DNA of 64,000 nt from Lachnospiraceae bacterium (GTDB taxonomy: Bacteria > Bacillota > Clostridia > Lachnospirales > Lachnospiraceae): positions 32,933-96,932 of the forward strand of contig SFDP01000001.1 of the NCBI GenBank assembly GCA_004558185.1, read 5' to 3'. The position numbers and the translations under genes were made by a program. Of this stretch, positions 17,713 to 26,140 are shown piece after piece. A model generated the notes under the pieces. It did not search any database. It worked only from the letters and a program-made list of their open reading frames with translations, and was not told the origin of the DNA. Positions within the stretch are counted from its first letter, which is position 1; each line of letters opens with the position of its first letter.

Positions 17713-18335
17713 CGCTTTAACCCTTCCTGTTCTTCTCCTATCCTGATTCTACCCTGCGCTATCTCCTGAATGACCTGGGGCAGGATGATCCATTCTGCCT
17801 CCTCCATAACTCTTCGCTGCAGACTCTCAGGTGTATCTCCTTCCTTTACCTCTACTGCCTTCTGGCAGAGGATCGGGCCGGTATCCGTTCCCTCATCCAC
17901 AAAATGAACCGTTGCACCGGTGATCTTCACCCCCCGTCTCAGGGCACCCTCATGAACCTTCAATCCATAAAAGCCCGTACCACAAAAGGAGGGGATCAAA
18001 GAAGGGTGAATATTAATGATTCTTCCTGCAAATTCCTTTACCATCCGAGGTGGAATATTGACCAGAAAGCCTGCCAGTACGATCAGATCCGGTTTGAGCC
18101 TTTTCATTTTTTCACAAAAAGCCTGATTAAATTCCTCCCGGGTATCGTAATCCTTGGGGGACAGACAGATTCCGTCTATGCCTGCCATTTCAGCCCGCTT
18201 TAAGCCATAGGCACTGGCATTATTCGAAACCACTGCCAGTATCCGGCTGTCCTGTATCCGGCCCTCCTTCATAGCATCCAGAATAGCCTGCAGGTTGGTG
18301 CCTCCCCCGGAAACACAAACTACCATATTCAGCAT
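17709..18335 (-). CDS. purN: Phosphoribosylglycinamide formyltransferase
   Basis: A 208-residue folate-dependent GAR transformylase. It has the N-terminal SGGGTNLQAILDA loop, the catalytic Asn/His region INIHPSLIPSFCGTGFYG and GATVHFVDEGTDTGPIL. The length is normal. AAAGGAGTTACCTT precedes ATG 18335, which overlaps the last 7 bases of purM. Its stop overlaps the purD start. Confidence 0.95.
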   Translation of the reverse strand: MLNMVVCVSGGGTNLQAILDAMKEGRIQDSRILAVVSNNASAYGLKRAEMAGIDGICLSPKDYDTREEFNQAFCEKMKRLKPDLIVLAGFLVNIPPRMVKEFAGRIINIHPSLIPSFCGTGFYGLKVHEGALRRGVKITGATVHFVDEGTDTGPILCQKAVEVKEGDTPESLQRRVMEEAEWIILPQVIQEIAQGRIRIGEEQEGLKR

Positions 18336-19354
18336 AAGGTAACTCCTTTATCTCCTGCTTCAATGTGACCGATTACAAAGGGGGTTTCTCCTGCCTTTCT
18401 GATCGCCTCCAGAGCCTTCTCTGTCTCTTCAGGCTCTACAGCAATAACCATTCCTATTCCCATGTTATAGGTATTGTACATCATTTCCTCTTCCAGTTCA
18501 CCTGTTTTTTGCAATAAGGTAAAAATTGGAGGGATAGGATAGCTGTTCTTTTCTACCACTGCTCTCACTCCTTCTGGAAGCATTCTGGGAATATTCTCAT
18601 AAAAGCCGCCGCCCGTAATATGACTGCAGGCCTTTATCCTCACCCCTGCTTCCTTAACACTGCGCAGCGCTCTGACATAGATTTTCGTGGGTGCCAGCAA
18701 GGCCTCACCCAAGGTACAGCCCAATTCTTCATACCGGGTATCCAGACTCTCCCTGGTCATGGCAAATACCTTACGCACCAGAGAAAAGCCATTGCTATGT
18801 ACCCCCGAAGAGGCCATTCCAATCAGCACATCGCCGGGCTTAAGAGTTTTCCCTGTAATCAGATCCTTTTCGTCTACTATACCAACAGCAAAGCCTGCCA
18901 AATCGTATTCATCCTCCGGATAAAAGCCCGGCATTTCCGCAGTTTCACCGCCGATCAGGGCTGCACCGGACTGTACACAGCCCTCAGCCACACCTTTGAC
19001 AATAGTGGCAATCTTTTCGGGGTAATTCTTCCCACAGGCGATATAATCCAAAAAGAACAATGGCTCCCCTCCTGCACAGGCAATGTCATTGACACACATG
19101 GCCACACAGTCAATTCCTATGGTATCGTGTTTGTCCAACAGAAATGCCAGTTTCAGCTTGGTACCCACACCGTCGGTGCCGGAAACCAATGTGGGTTTTT
19201 CCATTCCTTTAAATTTTTCCATGGAAAAAGCGCCTGAAAATCCTCCAATGCCACCCAAAACTTCAGGGCGCATGGTAGCTTTTACGTGCTTTTTCATCAA
19301 TTCCACTGCCTGGTAGCCTGCTTCGATATCTACACCTGCTTTTTTGTAGTCCAT
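18329..19354 (-). CDS. purM: Phosphoribosylformylglycinamidine cyclo-ligase
   Basis: A 341-residue AIR synthetase. It has the PurM nucleotide-binding signatures SGTDGVGTKLKLAF, DCVAMCVNDIACAGGEPLFFLDY and GGETAEMPGFY, and the late HITGGGFYENIPRMLP. AAAAGGAGAGTCACC precedes the start. It lies 39 bp after purE and overlaps purN. Confidence 0.97.
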   Translation of the reverse strand: MDYKKAGVDIEAGYQAVELMKKHVKATMRPEVLGGIGGFSGAFSMEKFKGMEKPTLVSGTDGVGTKLKLAFLLDKHDTIGIDCVAMCVNDIACAGGEPLFFLDYIACGKNYPEKIATIVKGVAEGCVQSGAALIGGETAEMPGFYPEDEYDLAGFAVGIVDEKDLITGKTLKPGDVLIGMASSGVHSNGFSLVRKVFAMTRESLDTRYEELGCTLGEALLAPTKIYVRALRSVKEAGVRIKACSHITGGGFYENIPRMLPEGVRAVVEKNSYPIPPIFTLLQKTGELEEEMMYNTYNMGIGMVIAVEPEETEKALEAIRKAGETPFVIGHIEAGDKGVTLC

Positions 19355-19393
19355 GGTGACTCTCCTTTTATCTCTTTATCATCCTTATTTAAT

Positions 19394-19891
19394 CTATTTG
19401 TAATTCTTATATCCAACCTCCTGAAGTCTGGCATCCTTTTTCTGAACACTCTCCTTCAGATGAATCGTATAATCCTTCAGCTTCTGTAAAAGCGCAGCAT
19501 CAGAGACAGCAAGAATCTTCGCCGCCAGAAGTCCTGCATTAGCTCCTCCGTTGATGGCCACTGTGGCTACCGGAATACCGGAGGGCATCTGTACGATAGA
19601 ATACAGAGAATCCCTGCCTCCCAGGGAAGAGGTATGCATGGGAATTCCGATTACCGGCATGGGAAAAATTGCTGCACACATTCCCGGCAGATGAGCTGCC
19701 ATACCTGCTCCGGCTATGATCACCTTAATCCCTCTTTCCTCGGCAGTTTTGGCATATTCAAAAAACACCTCCGGCTCACGGTGTGCGGAAATGATATTCA
19801 TCTCATAGTCAATCCCCAGCTCCTCCAGAATATCTGCTGCTTTTGCCATAACAGGCATATCTGAATCACTGCCCATCACAATTCCAACCAT
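19394..19891 (-). CDS. purE: 5-(carboxyamino)imidazole ribonucleotide mutase
   Basis: A 165-residue class I PurE that converts N5-CAIR to CAIR. It begins MVGIVMGSDSDMPVMAKA, carries SAHREPE and GAGMAAHLPGMCA, and ends with the usual C-terminal helix. TAGGAGGAAAGCAAG precedes the start. It is the first gene of the operon, behind its own promoter and a 5' hairpin. No purK lies in the window. Confidence 0.96.
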   Translation of the reverse strand: MVGIVMGSDSDMPVMAKAADILEELGIDYEMNIISAHREPEVFFEYAKTAEERGIKVIIAGAGMAAHLPGMCAAIFPMPVIGIPMHTSSLGGRDSLYSIVQMPSGIPVATVAINGGANAGLLAAKILAVSDAALLQKLKDYTIHLKESVQKKDARLQEVGYKNYK

Positions 19892-19940
19892 CTTGCTTTC
19901 CTCCTAACTTTTATTCAACTGATTACTGCTCTTTCTTCAT

Positions 19941-19969
19941 CGGCTCGGTAAGGCTTTTACTCCGAGCCG
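19941..19969 (-). promoter_or_regulatory. 5'-terminal hairpin of the purE transcript
   Basis: CGGCTCGG (19941-19948) pairs perfectly with CCGAGCCG (19962-19969). The predicted start of transcription is about 19971, so the stem would begin at the very 5' end of the purE mRNA. No T-run follows on the minus strand, which argues against a terminator. A role as 5' stabiliser is inferred. Confidence 0.5.
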
Positions 19970-19977
19970 CTATTACC

Positions 19978-20006
19978 ATTGTACTGGAATAAAGTCTATT
20001 CGTCAA
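19978..20006 (-). promoter_or_regulatory. purE operon promoter
   Basis: On the minus strand TTGACG (20001-20006), a 17-bp spacer and TACAAT (19978-19983). The -35 lies inside the last codons of the upstream peptidase gene. The leader is only about 80 nt, too short for a purine riboswitch. Confidence 0.65.
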
Positions 20007-22044
20007 AGGGCTTATTCAATTCTTCACAGGCCGGGAGCACAAATCTTCCCTGCCGGATAATCGGATGGCTTTCTCCGTTTCTCTCTACTGCTGCCAAAAG
20101 CCCCAGCTCATCATAGGGGATAGTAATATCCGTATGGCAGTTAAAGTAGGCCTCCCCGGGCTTCTCATGGCGTTTAGCCGAGCATTCATTCTCCTTGGCC
20201 ATAATCTTCCTGCCGTCAGGATTATAGGTAGTCTTCTCTTCCTCCCAGGAATAGCAGGTATCTCCAATGGCAAAATGAGGACCTGTTTTTTCTGCGATCA
20301 GGATCGGCAACAGCTTCTCCATATTGTATCTTCTGGCTGCCATATAAGCCGTGGTATTGGTTCCGATGGCAAACTCGCCCATAGGAAGACTGTCATGGTG
20401 ATGAAGCAGCTTTTCTTTAATCAGCCTTCTGCCCTCCTCCTGAGCAGGGAAATTATCACAGCCATAATCTACGATCATTCCCTCCCTGAAGGCGAGTCTG
20501 AGATTACGATACTCTACACCATTTAAAAATACCCGGGGCACGTGTAAAAGCCCTTCGGTACCTTTGAGCCTTGGAGAGGTAAAGACTTCACCCACGGGAA
20601 TATTTACGTCTGCCACACAGTTTTCGAAATTCGTCTGACAGGTTCTGTCCTCCAGTTCATGGAGGGCTACCCGAAGCCGGGTTTCATTTTCTCCACATCC
20701 TTCAATATCCACATATTCTGCCAGATCCAACACATCGATAATGGCCTGCTGGCAATCCAAATAGAGCTGATTGTCCAGCGTATTCAAAGCTATGGTCTCC
20801 CGGAAGATTGCCTCAAAATCCTTTCCGATGGCAGGACAGGGAAAAGCAATAATGGTAAAACTCCTTTCCTCCCGGTTCACGTATTCATTTAATAGCCGGC
20901 TGGCCCTGGTCTGATACTCTACCTCCTGCTTCTGCCTTTTTTCCTCCAGGCGGAGATTGGCCTTTTTTGTTTGAGGAGTAAAAGGGAGCTCTCCGAAGCT
21001 CTCAATCACAGCCGGGCCGCCCATCACCCCGGCCTCTTCCTTAACCGTCTCCAATACCTGCCGATAAGCCTCCAGCTTACGATTCAGAAAACGGCTGTTA
21101 TAATATAATGCCTTATCATATTCATGGTCATATTCAAACTGCTTATTGGCGGCGGTAGAGCTGAAGCCGCTTTTGTACAGTCTTCTTCCTGCTAAAAAGC
21201 TGACCGGTGCCCGATAGAGAATGGGAGTCAGCCCCATGGCCCGGAAATTTTCCATTGCCATTTTTACCATTCTCTCCATTCCCAGAGGATAGATTACGTT
21301 TACCGTCTTTTTAATCGTAATATCCTTTCCGGTGGCCGCAAAGCCCTGACGATACCCTTCTGTATAGGTGTCTGCCATTTTTCGTACCGTTTCCTCCGGC
21401 AGCCGATTCAGATACTCTGCCAGCAAAAGCTCATTCTCACTGACATATTCTCCATATGCGTATAAATAACGGAGATCGGCAATATCTGTTCTGTCAAGCA
21501 GCCTGCCTGCCCAGTTTTCCTTAGGATCAAACTGTGCCTGTACCTCCTGCCCTAAAATCTCTTCCTGATAGTCATGGGCAAACCAAAAATAAATATCCCG
21601 AAGAGTCGGGTATTCCGGCAGTCCGGCTTTGCCGCTTTCCAGGAAGACTCCGTAGATTTCCAGAAAAAGCTCCAATCGGATAACCACTGCTGCCAGCCTG
21701 TTTTCATAAAGATAAACCGGAATACTGTAAAGCTCTGCATAAAGAGCGGAAAGAAGCTGCCCATAGTCCTTTCCCAACAGTTCTTCGGCTCTGGCGGGAT
21801 TAGCAAAGCTGTTTTCGTAATTTCCCGGAAGAATATCTTCATAAATTGCCCTGTTCTGTTCCTTTAATTCTTCCAGTCCAAGGAGATTCAGCTTCCCCTC
21901 CTCCAGCCTTTTTTTCTCCTGCTCCAAAGCCAGCAAAAAGCTGCTCACCTGCTCAAAATAAGCCTGAAAAGCCCCTTCCAGCCTCTTTTCTTCTTTAATC
22001 TCCCTGATCCGCTCCAGGGCAAGCAAAAAACGTTCCTTCATCAT
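19996..22044 (-). CDS. M29-like aminopeptidase with long N-terminal extension
   Basis: A 682-residue putative metallopeptidase. The C-terminal half matches M29 (AmpS/PepS) aminopeptidases: IPVGEVFTSPRLKGTEG, SLPMGEFAIGTNTTAYMAAR, GPHFAIGDTCYSWEE and CHTDITIPYDEL give the expected two Glu, two His and Asp metal ligands. The N-terminal about 270 residues are helical, rich in E, K, L and Y, and have no counterpart in standard M29 enzymes of about 400 residues. No signal peptide, so cytosolic. It sits upstream of purE and downstream of a small membrane protein. Confidence 0.8.
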   Translation of the reverse strand: MMKERFLLALERIREIKEEKRLEGAFQAYFEQVSSFLLALEQEKKRLEEGKLNLLGLEELKEQNRAIYEDILPGNYENSFANPARAEELLGKDYGQLLSALYAELYSIPVYLYENRLAAVVIRLELFLEIYGVFLESGKAGLPEYPTLRDIYFWFAHDYQEEILGQEVQAQFDPKENWAGRLLDRTDIADLRYLYAYGEYVSENELLLAEYLNRLPEETVRKMADTYTEGYRQGFAATGKDITIKKTVNVIYPLGMERMVKMAMENFRAMGLTPILYRAPVSFLAGRRLYKSGFSSTAANKQFEYDHEYDKALYYNSRFLNRKLEAYRQVLETVKEEAGVMGGPAVIESFGELPFTPQTKKANLRLEEKRQKQEVEYQTRASRLLNEYVNREERSFTIIAFPCPAIGKDFEAIFRETIALNTLDNQLYLDCQQAIIDVLDLAEYVDIEGCGENETRLRVALHELEDRTCQTNFENCVADVNIPVGEVFTSPRLKGTEGLLHVPRVFLNGVEYRNLRLAFREGMIVDYGCDNFPAQEEGRRLIKEKLLHHHDSLPMGEFAIGTNTTAYMAARRYNMEKLLPILIAEKTGPHFAIGDTCYSWEEEKTTYNPDGRKIMAKENECSAKRHEKPGEAYFNCHTDITIPYDELGLLAAVERNGESHPIIRQGRFVLPACEELNKPFDE

Positions 22045-22071
22045 TTAAACTCCTTGCATATCTATTCCCAA

Positions 22072-22395
22072 TTATATTCCATAGGCTCCCGCATACAGGA
22101 TCGCACTGATTATTACCAGCCCCAGAAAATTCAAGGCAATTCCCAGATAAACGAAGAACCCGAAACGGTCGGTCTCCCTTTTTGCCAAAAAGCCTAACAC
22201 CAGACCAATAATGAAAAAGCAGGTTGCCACAAAGCCTACCATTCCCATGCTGCCATTCGCCTCTCCTCTGGCCTCATAGGTCTGATAAACGGCAAGTCCC
22301 AGAGAAGCAAGGGAAATGATCCCCAGAATAACCGACATGATCCCTTTTATGGGATGCTTTTTATTGGTAAACATATAATTCTTCTTTTTTTCCAT
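22072..22395 (-). CDS. Small membrane protein, possibly DUF6142
   Basis: A 107-residue protein with three hydrophobic segments (GIMSVILGIISLASLGLAVY, MVGFVATCFFIIGLVLGFLA, FFVYLGIALNFLGLVIISAILY). The N-terminus MEKKKNYMFTNKKHPIKGIM resembles what I recall of DUF6142. I chose ATG 22395, with AGAAGGAAAACCC upstream, over the longer frame to 22437. It lies between pyrE and the M29 gene. No function is known to me. Confidence 0.75.
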   Translation of the reverse strand: MEKKKNYMFTNKKHPIKGIMSVILGIISLASLGLAVYQTYEARGEANGSMGMVGFVATCFFIIGLVLGFLAKRETDRFGFFVYLGIALNFLGLVIISAILYAGAYGI

Positions 22396-22474
22396 GGGTT
22401 TTCCTTCTTTTTCCTCTATTTGAAATAAGACTGCCACAGCAAGAACCTATTTGTGGACAGTCTTCTCTTTCGTT

Positions 22475-23149
22475 TTATCTCACCCCATACCTGGCGTAAT
22501 ACTCATCAATGGCCTGCTTCATGGCGTCATCAATCAATATATTCCCCTGGCAGGGTCTGTTATACAGATATTCCACTACCTCATACATGGAAACGATGGC
22601 ATTGGTCTCAAAGCCGTATAGCTCCTTTATCTCCTCCAATGCACTTTTTTCCCCTTTTCCCCTCTCACAACGATTCAAGGATACCATCAGCCCCCTGATG
22701 CTTACCCTGGCCTGAGCCTGAATAATGGGAAAGGTTTCTTCAATAGACTTTCCCGAGGTGGTTACATCCTCAATGATAACCACTCTGTCACCATCTTTGA
22801 GGCTGCTTCCCAAAAGTATCCCGGTATCCCCATGATCCTTCATCTCTTTACGGTTGGAGCAATAGCGAATCTCCTTCCCATAAAGCTCGCTATAGGCCAT
22901 GGTAGTGGCCACACTGAGGGGAATTCCCTTATAGGCAGGCCCAAACAGAACGTCAAAATCATCCCCGTATTGGTTGTGAATGGCTTTGGCATAATATTCT
23001 CCCAGCCTGCGTAGCTGCGTTCCTGTCACATAAGCTCCCGCATTCATGAAAAAGGGAGATTTTCTTCCGCTTTTTAACGTAAACTCACCAAAGCTCAGCA
23101 CCTTGGCTTCCACCATAAATTCGATAAACTCTTTTTTGTAGCTTTCCAT
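22475..23149 (-). CDS. pyrE: Orotate phosphoribosyltransferase
   Basis: A 224-residue type I phosphoribosyltransferase that makes OMP from orotate and PRPP. It has the KSGRKSPFFMNAG N-terminal block, the FGPAYKGIPLS loop, and the PRPP-binding VVIIEDVTTSGKSIEE motif. The length is that of the longer (about 220-residue) PyrE subgroup. AAGGGGAAACAATAG precedes the start. No other pyr genes are visible, so it is detached from the usual pyrimidine operon. Confidence 0.95.
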   Translation of the reverse strand: MESYKKEFIEFMVEAKVLSFGEFTLKSGRKSPFFMNAGAYVTGTQLRRLGEYYAKAIHNQYGDDFDVLFGPAYKGIPLSVATTMAYSELYGKEIRYCSNRKEMKDHGDTGILLGSSLKDGDRVVIIEDVTTSGKSIEETFPIIQAQARVSIRGLMVSLNRCERGKGEKSALEEIKELYGFETNAIVSMYEVVEYLYNRPCQGNILIDDAMKQAIDEYYARYGVR

Positions 23150-23168
23150 TCTATTGTTTCCCCTTATT

Positions 23169-23406
23169 TTAAGCCATTCTTAGGCATTTGCAATTGTCAA
23201 TTTCAGCGCTGCTGTACCAAAACTGTGCATCTGCATATTCCCCGATTTGTCTTGACCTTTCATCCTGTTCCAATCCAAGAAGATAAGCGTAGATACACTC
23301 GAAAAAGTATATCATCAAACCCTTGTTTTTTCAACTGACAAATCGCCTTATTTATGTTTTCTATAACTGTTTTTTGTTCATCTGTATTAGCAGCAACAAA
23401 ATTTAT
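23169..23406 (-). pseudogene. Decayed gene remnant between pyrE and the VanZ-like gene
   Basis: Read on the minus strand, two protein-like segments lie in different frames. The first begins INFVAANTDEQKTVIENINK and runs to about 23290. The second contains LEQDERSRQIGEYADAQFWY and ends at a TAA at 23169-23171. A single frame change near 23290 would join them. No start codon or ribosome site precedes the first part. I do not recognise the family. The upstream open frame ending at 23403 may be part of the same wreck. Confidence 0.45.
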
Positions 23407-23651
23407 GGTGAGTCAAAGGTAATCGCAATCGTTTCTGTCCAGTACTCATTCCGATAGATGTCCTGCAGATAATAGCAGATCTCAGTGGGATACTCTCCCA
23501 TCTCCTCATAGGTCACCTGCAGCTCCCCCTGCACCGTCAGGGAATCGGTCTGGAATCCATAAAGGAGCTGGTACTGCGTTACGAGGGAAGTATTGACATC
23601 TATCCTCTTGATGATGTTTTTCGTGTGGGAATAATCCTTCCCTCCTGCCAT
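23403..23651 (-). CDS. Doubtful small open frame after the VanZ-like gene
   Basis: An 82-codon frame starting at ATG 23651, two bases past the VanZ-like stop. The peptide (MAGGKDYSHTKNIIKRIDV...YYLQDIYRNEYWTETIAI) has ordinary protein composition, but no ribosome site precedes it and no domain is recognisable. It runs straight into the remnant at 23169-23406, so it may be the 5' part of the same dead gene rather than a functional one. Confidence 0.35.
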   Translation of the reverse strand: MAGGKDYSHTKNIIKRIDVNTSLVTQYQLLYGFQTDSLTVQGELQVTYEEMGEYPTEICYYLQDIYRNEYWTETIAITFDSP

Positions 23652-23652
23652 A

Positions 23653-24141
23653 TTATGTCGTAGGTGCTTCTTGCTTTTTCCGTTTTTTCCCAAAAAATAT
23701 TTTGTACACAAAATACCCGACCATAGCTCCCAGTGTATTCAATAGGATATCGTCTACATCGAAAGCCCCGAAGGCACTGAATAATTGGAAAAATTCGATA
23801 CCCAGCACCAGAATCAGACTCCATAGGAGTACCCTCCACCAGCTTCTGCATTGTCCAAAGCACAAGGGAAGCAGATAGCCAAAGGGAATAAAGGCCAAAA
23901 TATTGCCAAACAGATTCTGAAAGCCATTCAGTCTGGGATAGTAGCGTATATACATACGAATGCTTTTGCCCAGCGTGAAGTTGGCTGTAGACAGCCCTTC
24001 CAGAATCACGCCTTTTTCCCAGGTCTTAACGATTCCCATCAGGTAGTCCCATGGATATTTAAAAATTACCAGTTTAATGAGCACAATAATATAGAAAAAA
24101 AAGAAAAGAGTTAGAAGTCGTTTCTTTTTCTTTTCCTGCAT
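23653..24141 (-). CDS. VanZ-like family membrane protein
   Basis: A 162-residue membrane protein with four or five hydrophobic segments. VanZ-like features are LNGFQNLFGNILAFIPFGYLLP, the central IEFFQLFSAFGAFDVDDILLNTLGAMVGY block with its conserved acidic pair, and a basic C-terminus. VanZ homologues can give low glycopeptide resistance, but most family members are of unknown function. It follows truA closely in the same direction. Confidence 0.85.
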   Translation of the reverse strand: MQEKKKKRLLTLFFFFYIIVLIKLVIFKYPWDYLMGIVKTWEKGVILEGLSTANFTLGKSIRMYIRYYPRLNGFQNLFGNILAFIPFGYLLPLCFGQCRSWWRVLLWSLILVLGIEFFQLFSAFGAFDVDDILLNTLGAMVGYFVYKIFFGKKRKKQEAPTT

Positions 24142-24158
24142 AATCCTTCCCCTGTAAA

Positions 24159-24902
24159 TTAATGATAAAATACTTCCATCAGGGCAAGCCCCTGAGCCGG
24201 AGCAAGAAAACCGGTTCTCGCCCTCTCTCCTGTTCGGAAGGCTTCCGGAATACTTTCAGGGCTTCTCTGCCCACTTCCGATTTCCAATAGCGTTCCTACC
24301 ATAATCCGAACCATATGGTATAAAAAGCCATCTCCCTTAAAGGTAAACTGCCACTCCTCACCGATTCGTTTAAGCTGGATTTCCTCAATGGTTCTTATGG
24401 TGGACTTCTTCCCATTTTTTTTGGCTGTAAAGGCCTTAAAATCATGGGCGCCCTGAAGATATCCCATAGCTTCTCTGATGGCCTCTTCATCCAGCTTTTC
24501 AGGATAAACGGCCACATATCTTCTTTCAAATATATGGGGAAGGGTGCTGTTTAATACCCGATATCGGTAAACCTTTCCTACTGCATTCAATCGGGCATGG
24601 AAGCGTTCTCCGGCTTCCTTCACCTCCAGCACCCCAATATCCTCCGGCAGATACCTGTTCATATAGTCCCGAATCTCCTCCGGTGTTTTATCGGTACTGC
24701 CCAAAAAGCTGATCACCTGTCCATAGGCATGAACTCCCGCATCCGTTCTCCCACTGGCATGAACCTCCACCTTCTCCCCAAACATTCGGGTAAGCAATGC
24801 TTCCAGCTTCCCCTGAATGGTATTCTCTGTGGTGGTCTGTTTCTGCCAGCCCTGATAGCGTGTTCCCTCATACTGTAAAATTGCCTTATAATTCTTGACC
24901 AT
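24159..24902 (-). CDS. truA: tRNA pseudouridine synthase A
   Basis: A 247-residue enzyme that modifies U38-U40 in tRNA anticodon arms. It begins MVKNYKAILQYEGTRYQGWQKQ, carries the catalytic Asp in SGRTDAGVHAYGQV, and has FTFKGDGFLYHMVRIMVGTLLEIG near the end. I chose ATG 24902 with AGAGGAATA upstream; the longer frame to 25031 overlaps the permease gene. The start overlaps the last 17 bases of the AI-2E permease gene, so the two are translationally coupled. Confidence 0.95.
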   Translation of the reverse strand: MVKNYKAILQYEGTRYQGWQKQTTTENTIQGKLEALLTRMFGEKVEVHASGRTDAGVHAYGQVISFLGSTDKTPEEIRDYMNRYLPEDIGVLEVKEAGERFHARLNAVGKVYRYRVLNSTLPHIFERRYVAVYPEKLDEEAIREAMGYLQGAHDFKAFTAKKNGKKSTIRTIEEIQLKRIGEEWQFTFKGDGFLYHMVRIMVGTLLEIGSGQRSPESIPEAFRTGERARTGFLAPAQGLALMEVFYH

Positions 24903-26091
24903 TATTCCTCTCATCTTGTTGTTCCAATGGCATTTCAGATCGATCTGCTGTTTCCACTTCCTCTTTTTCCAGCATTCTGAACCGGTTGAAGCCCTGCCAG
25001 AGCATGGCAAGGCTGCGCTTCGTATTATCAAAAAATCCTGCCTCGTTCATGGTTTCTACTAAAATTCCCAGCGGTACTGCCACGATCATTCCAATCATTC
25101 CTGCCAGTCGATAGCCTGCATATAATAGAATCAGCGTAGGTATGGGCGGCATACCGATAGAATCTCCTACAATTTTGGGCTGAATAATCTGACGGGTCAA
25201 TTGCCCCACTCCCCAAATAGCCAAAAGCCCGATACCAAAGGTATACTGACCGCTTAGAAACTTGATTACCGCCCAGGGCATCAATACTGCCCCGGTACCA
25301 AAAATGGGAAGAATATCCAAAAGGGCAATTCCAAAAGCAATGAGGAAGCCATACTGGATTTTCAAAAGCATTAATCCGATGACCAGGATCAGATAGATCC
25401 ACACCTCGATTTTTAACTGTGCCTTGAAGTATCCTCCTATTGCCCCCAACAGGGTTTTTTTCATTAATCTTCCCTTTTCTCTTAAGCCCTCCGAAAAATG
25501 ACGGCTTACAAACACTCCAAAATACTCCTTTTCCGCCACAAAAAAATAGGCTGAAAGAAGACACATAATCACTGCCACCAGGATGCTGGGAATATTTTTG
25601 GCCAGATTGCCCACTGCACCTACCGTAGGTACGCTGAGCTGACCAATAAAGCTGCTCAGATTTTGTCCCAGATTATTTCCAAACTCCTCCACCTGACGTA
25701 CCACACTATCCGGCAGACGGTCAATAACGCCTGCCCAGTTGGTGGCAATATTGGCAAAGTCCTTCTCCATGGATTCCCAGATTTCAGGCAGACTGGTAAA
25801 CAGGCCATAGCCTTCCTCAAGCAGCTTGACACCGACTCCATAAATTACCAGGCAAATTCCTGCAATAACCGCCACTATCACCAAGGCTGAGCCGGCTTTT
25901 CGCTTCATCTTGATTTTATCCTCAAAAAAACGCACCAGGGGATTGGCCATCAGAGAAAGCAGCCAGCCGATAATAAAGGGCATGAACAGTCCCAGTATCT
26001 TGGGAAGAATCCAGATACAGGCAACTACCACTGCCATGGCAAACCCCACATTGGTCAGGGCTTTTAAATATTTTTGAGGCATCCTACTCAT
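24886..26091 (-). CDS. AI-2E family transporter (YtvI-like permease)
   Basis: A 401-residue membrane protein of the PF01594 family with about eight hydrophobic segments. The C-terminal half has the family-typical FGIALLDILPIFGTGAVLMPWAV and VGDSIGMPPIPTLILLYAGYRLAGMIG. Some relatives export autoinducer-2, others are Na/H antiporters or the sporulation protein YtvI, so the substrate is open. I place the start at ATG 26091: GGAGG lies 5 bases upstream and includes the ATG of the longer frame at 26103. Confidence 0.88.
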   Translation of the reverse strand: MSRMPQKYLKALTNVGFAMAVVVACIWILPKILGLFMPFIIGWLLSLMANPLVRFFEDKIKMKRKAGSALVIVAVIAGICLVIYGVGVKLLEEGYGLFTSLPEIWESMEKDFANIATNWAGVIDRLPDSVVRQVEEFGNNLGQNLSSFIGQLSVPTVGAVGNLAKNIPSILVAVIMCLLSAYFFVAEKEYFGVFVSRHFSEGLREKGRLMKKTLLGAIGGYFKAQLKIEVWIYLILVIGLMLLKIQYGFLIAFGIALLDILPIFGTGAVLMPWAVIKFLSGQYTFGIGLLAIWGVGQLTRQIIQPKIVGDSIGMPPIPTLILLYAGYRLAGMIGMIVAVPLGILVETMNEAGFFDNTKRSLAMLWQGFNRFRMLEKEEVETADRSEMPLEQQDERNNGQEL

Positions 26092-26140
26092 CCTTTCCTC
26101 CATTTCAAAGTGTCTTAAGCTGAGGATTACAAGCCGCTTC

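Noticed and set aside
18620..19237. 205-codon plus-strand frame
   Set aside because: Antisense to purM.
19892..19995. Purine or PRPP riboswitch before purE
   Set aside because: The leader after the predicted start is about 80 nt with a single simple stem and no terminator.
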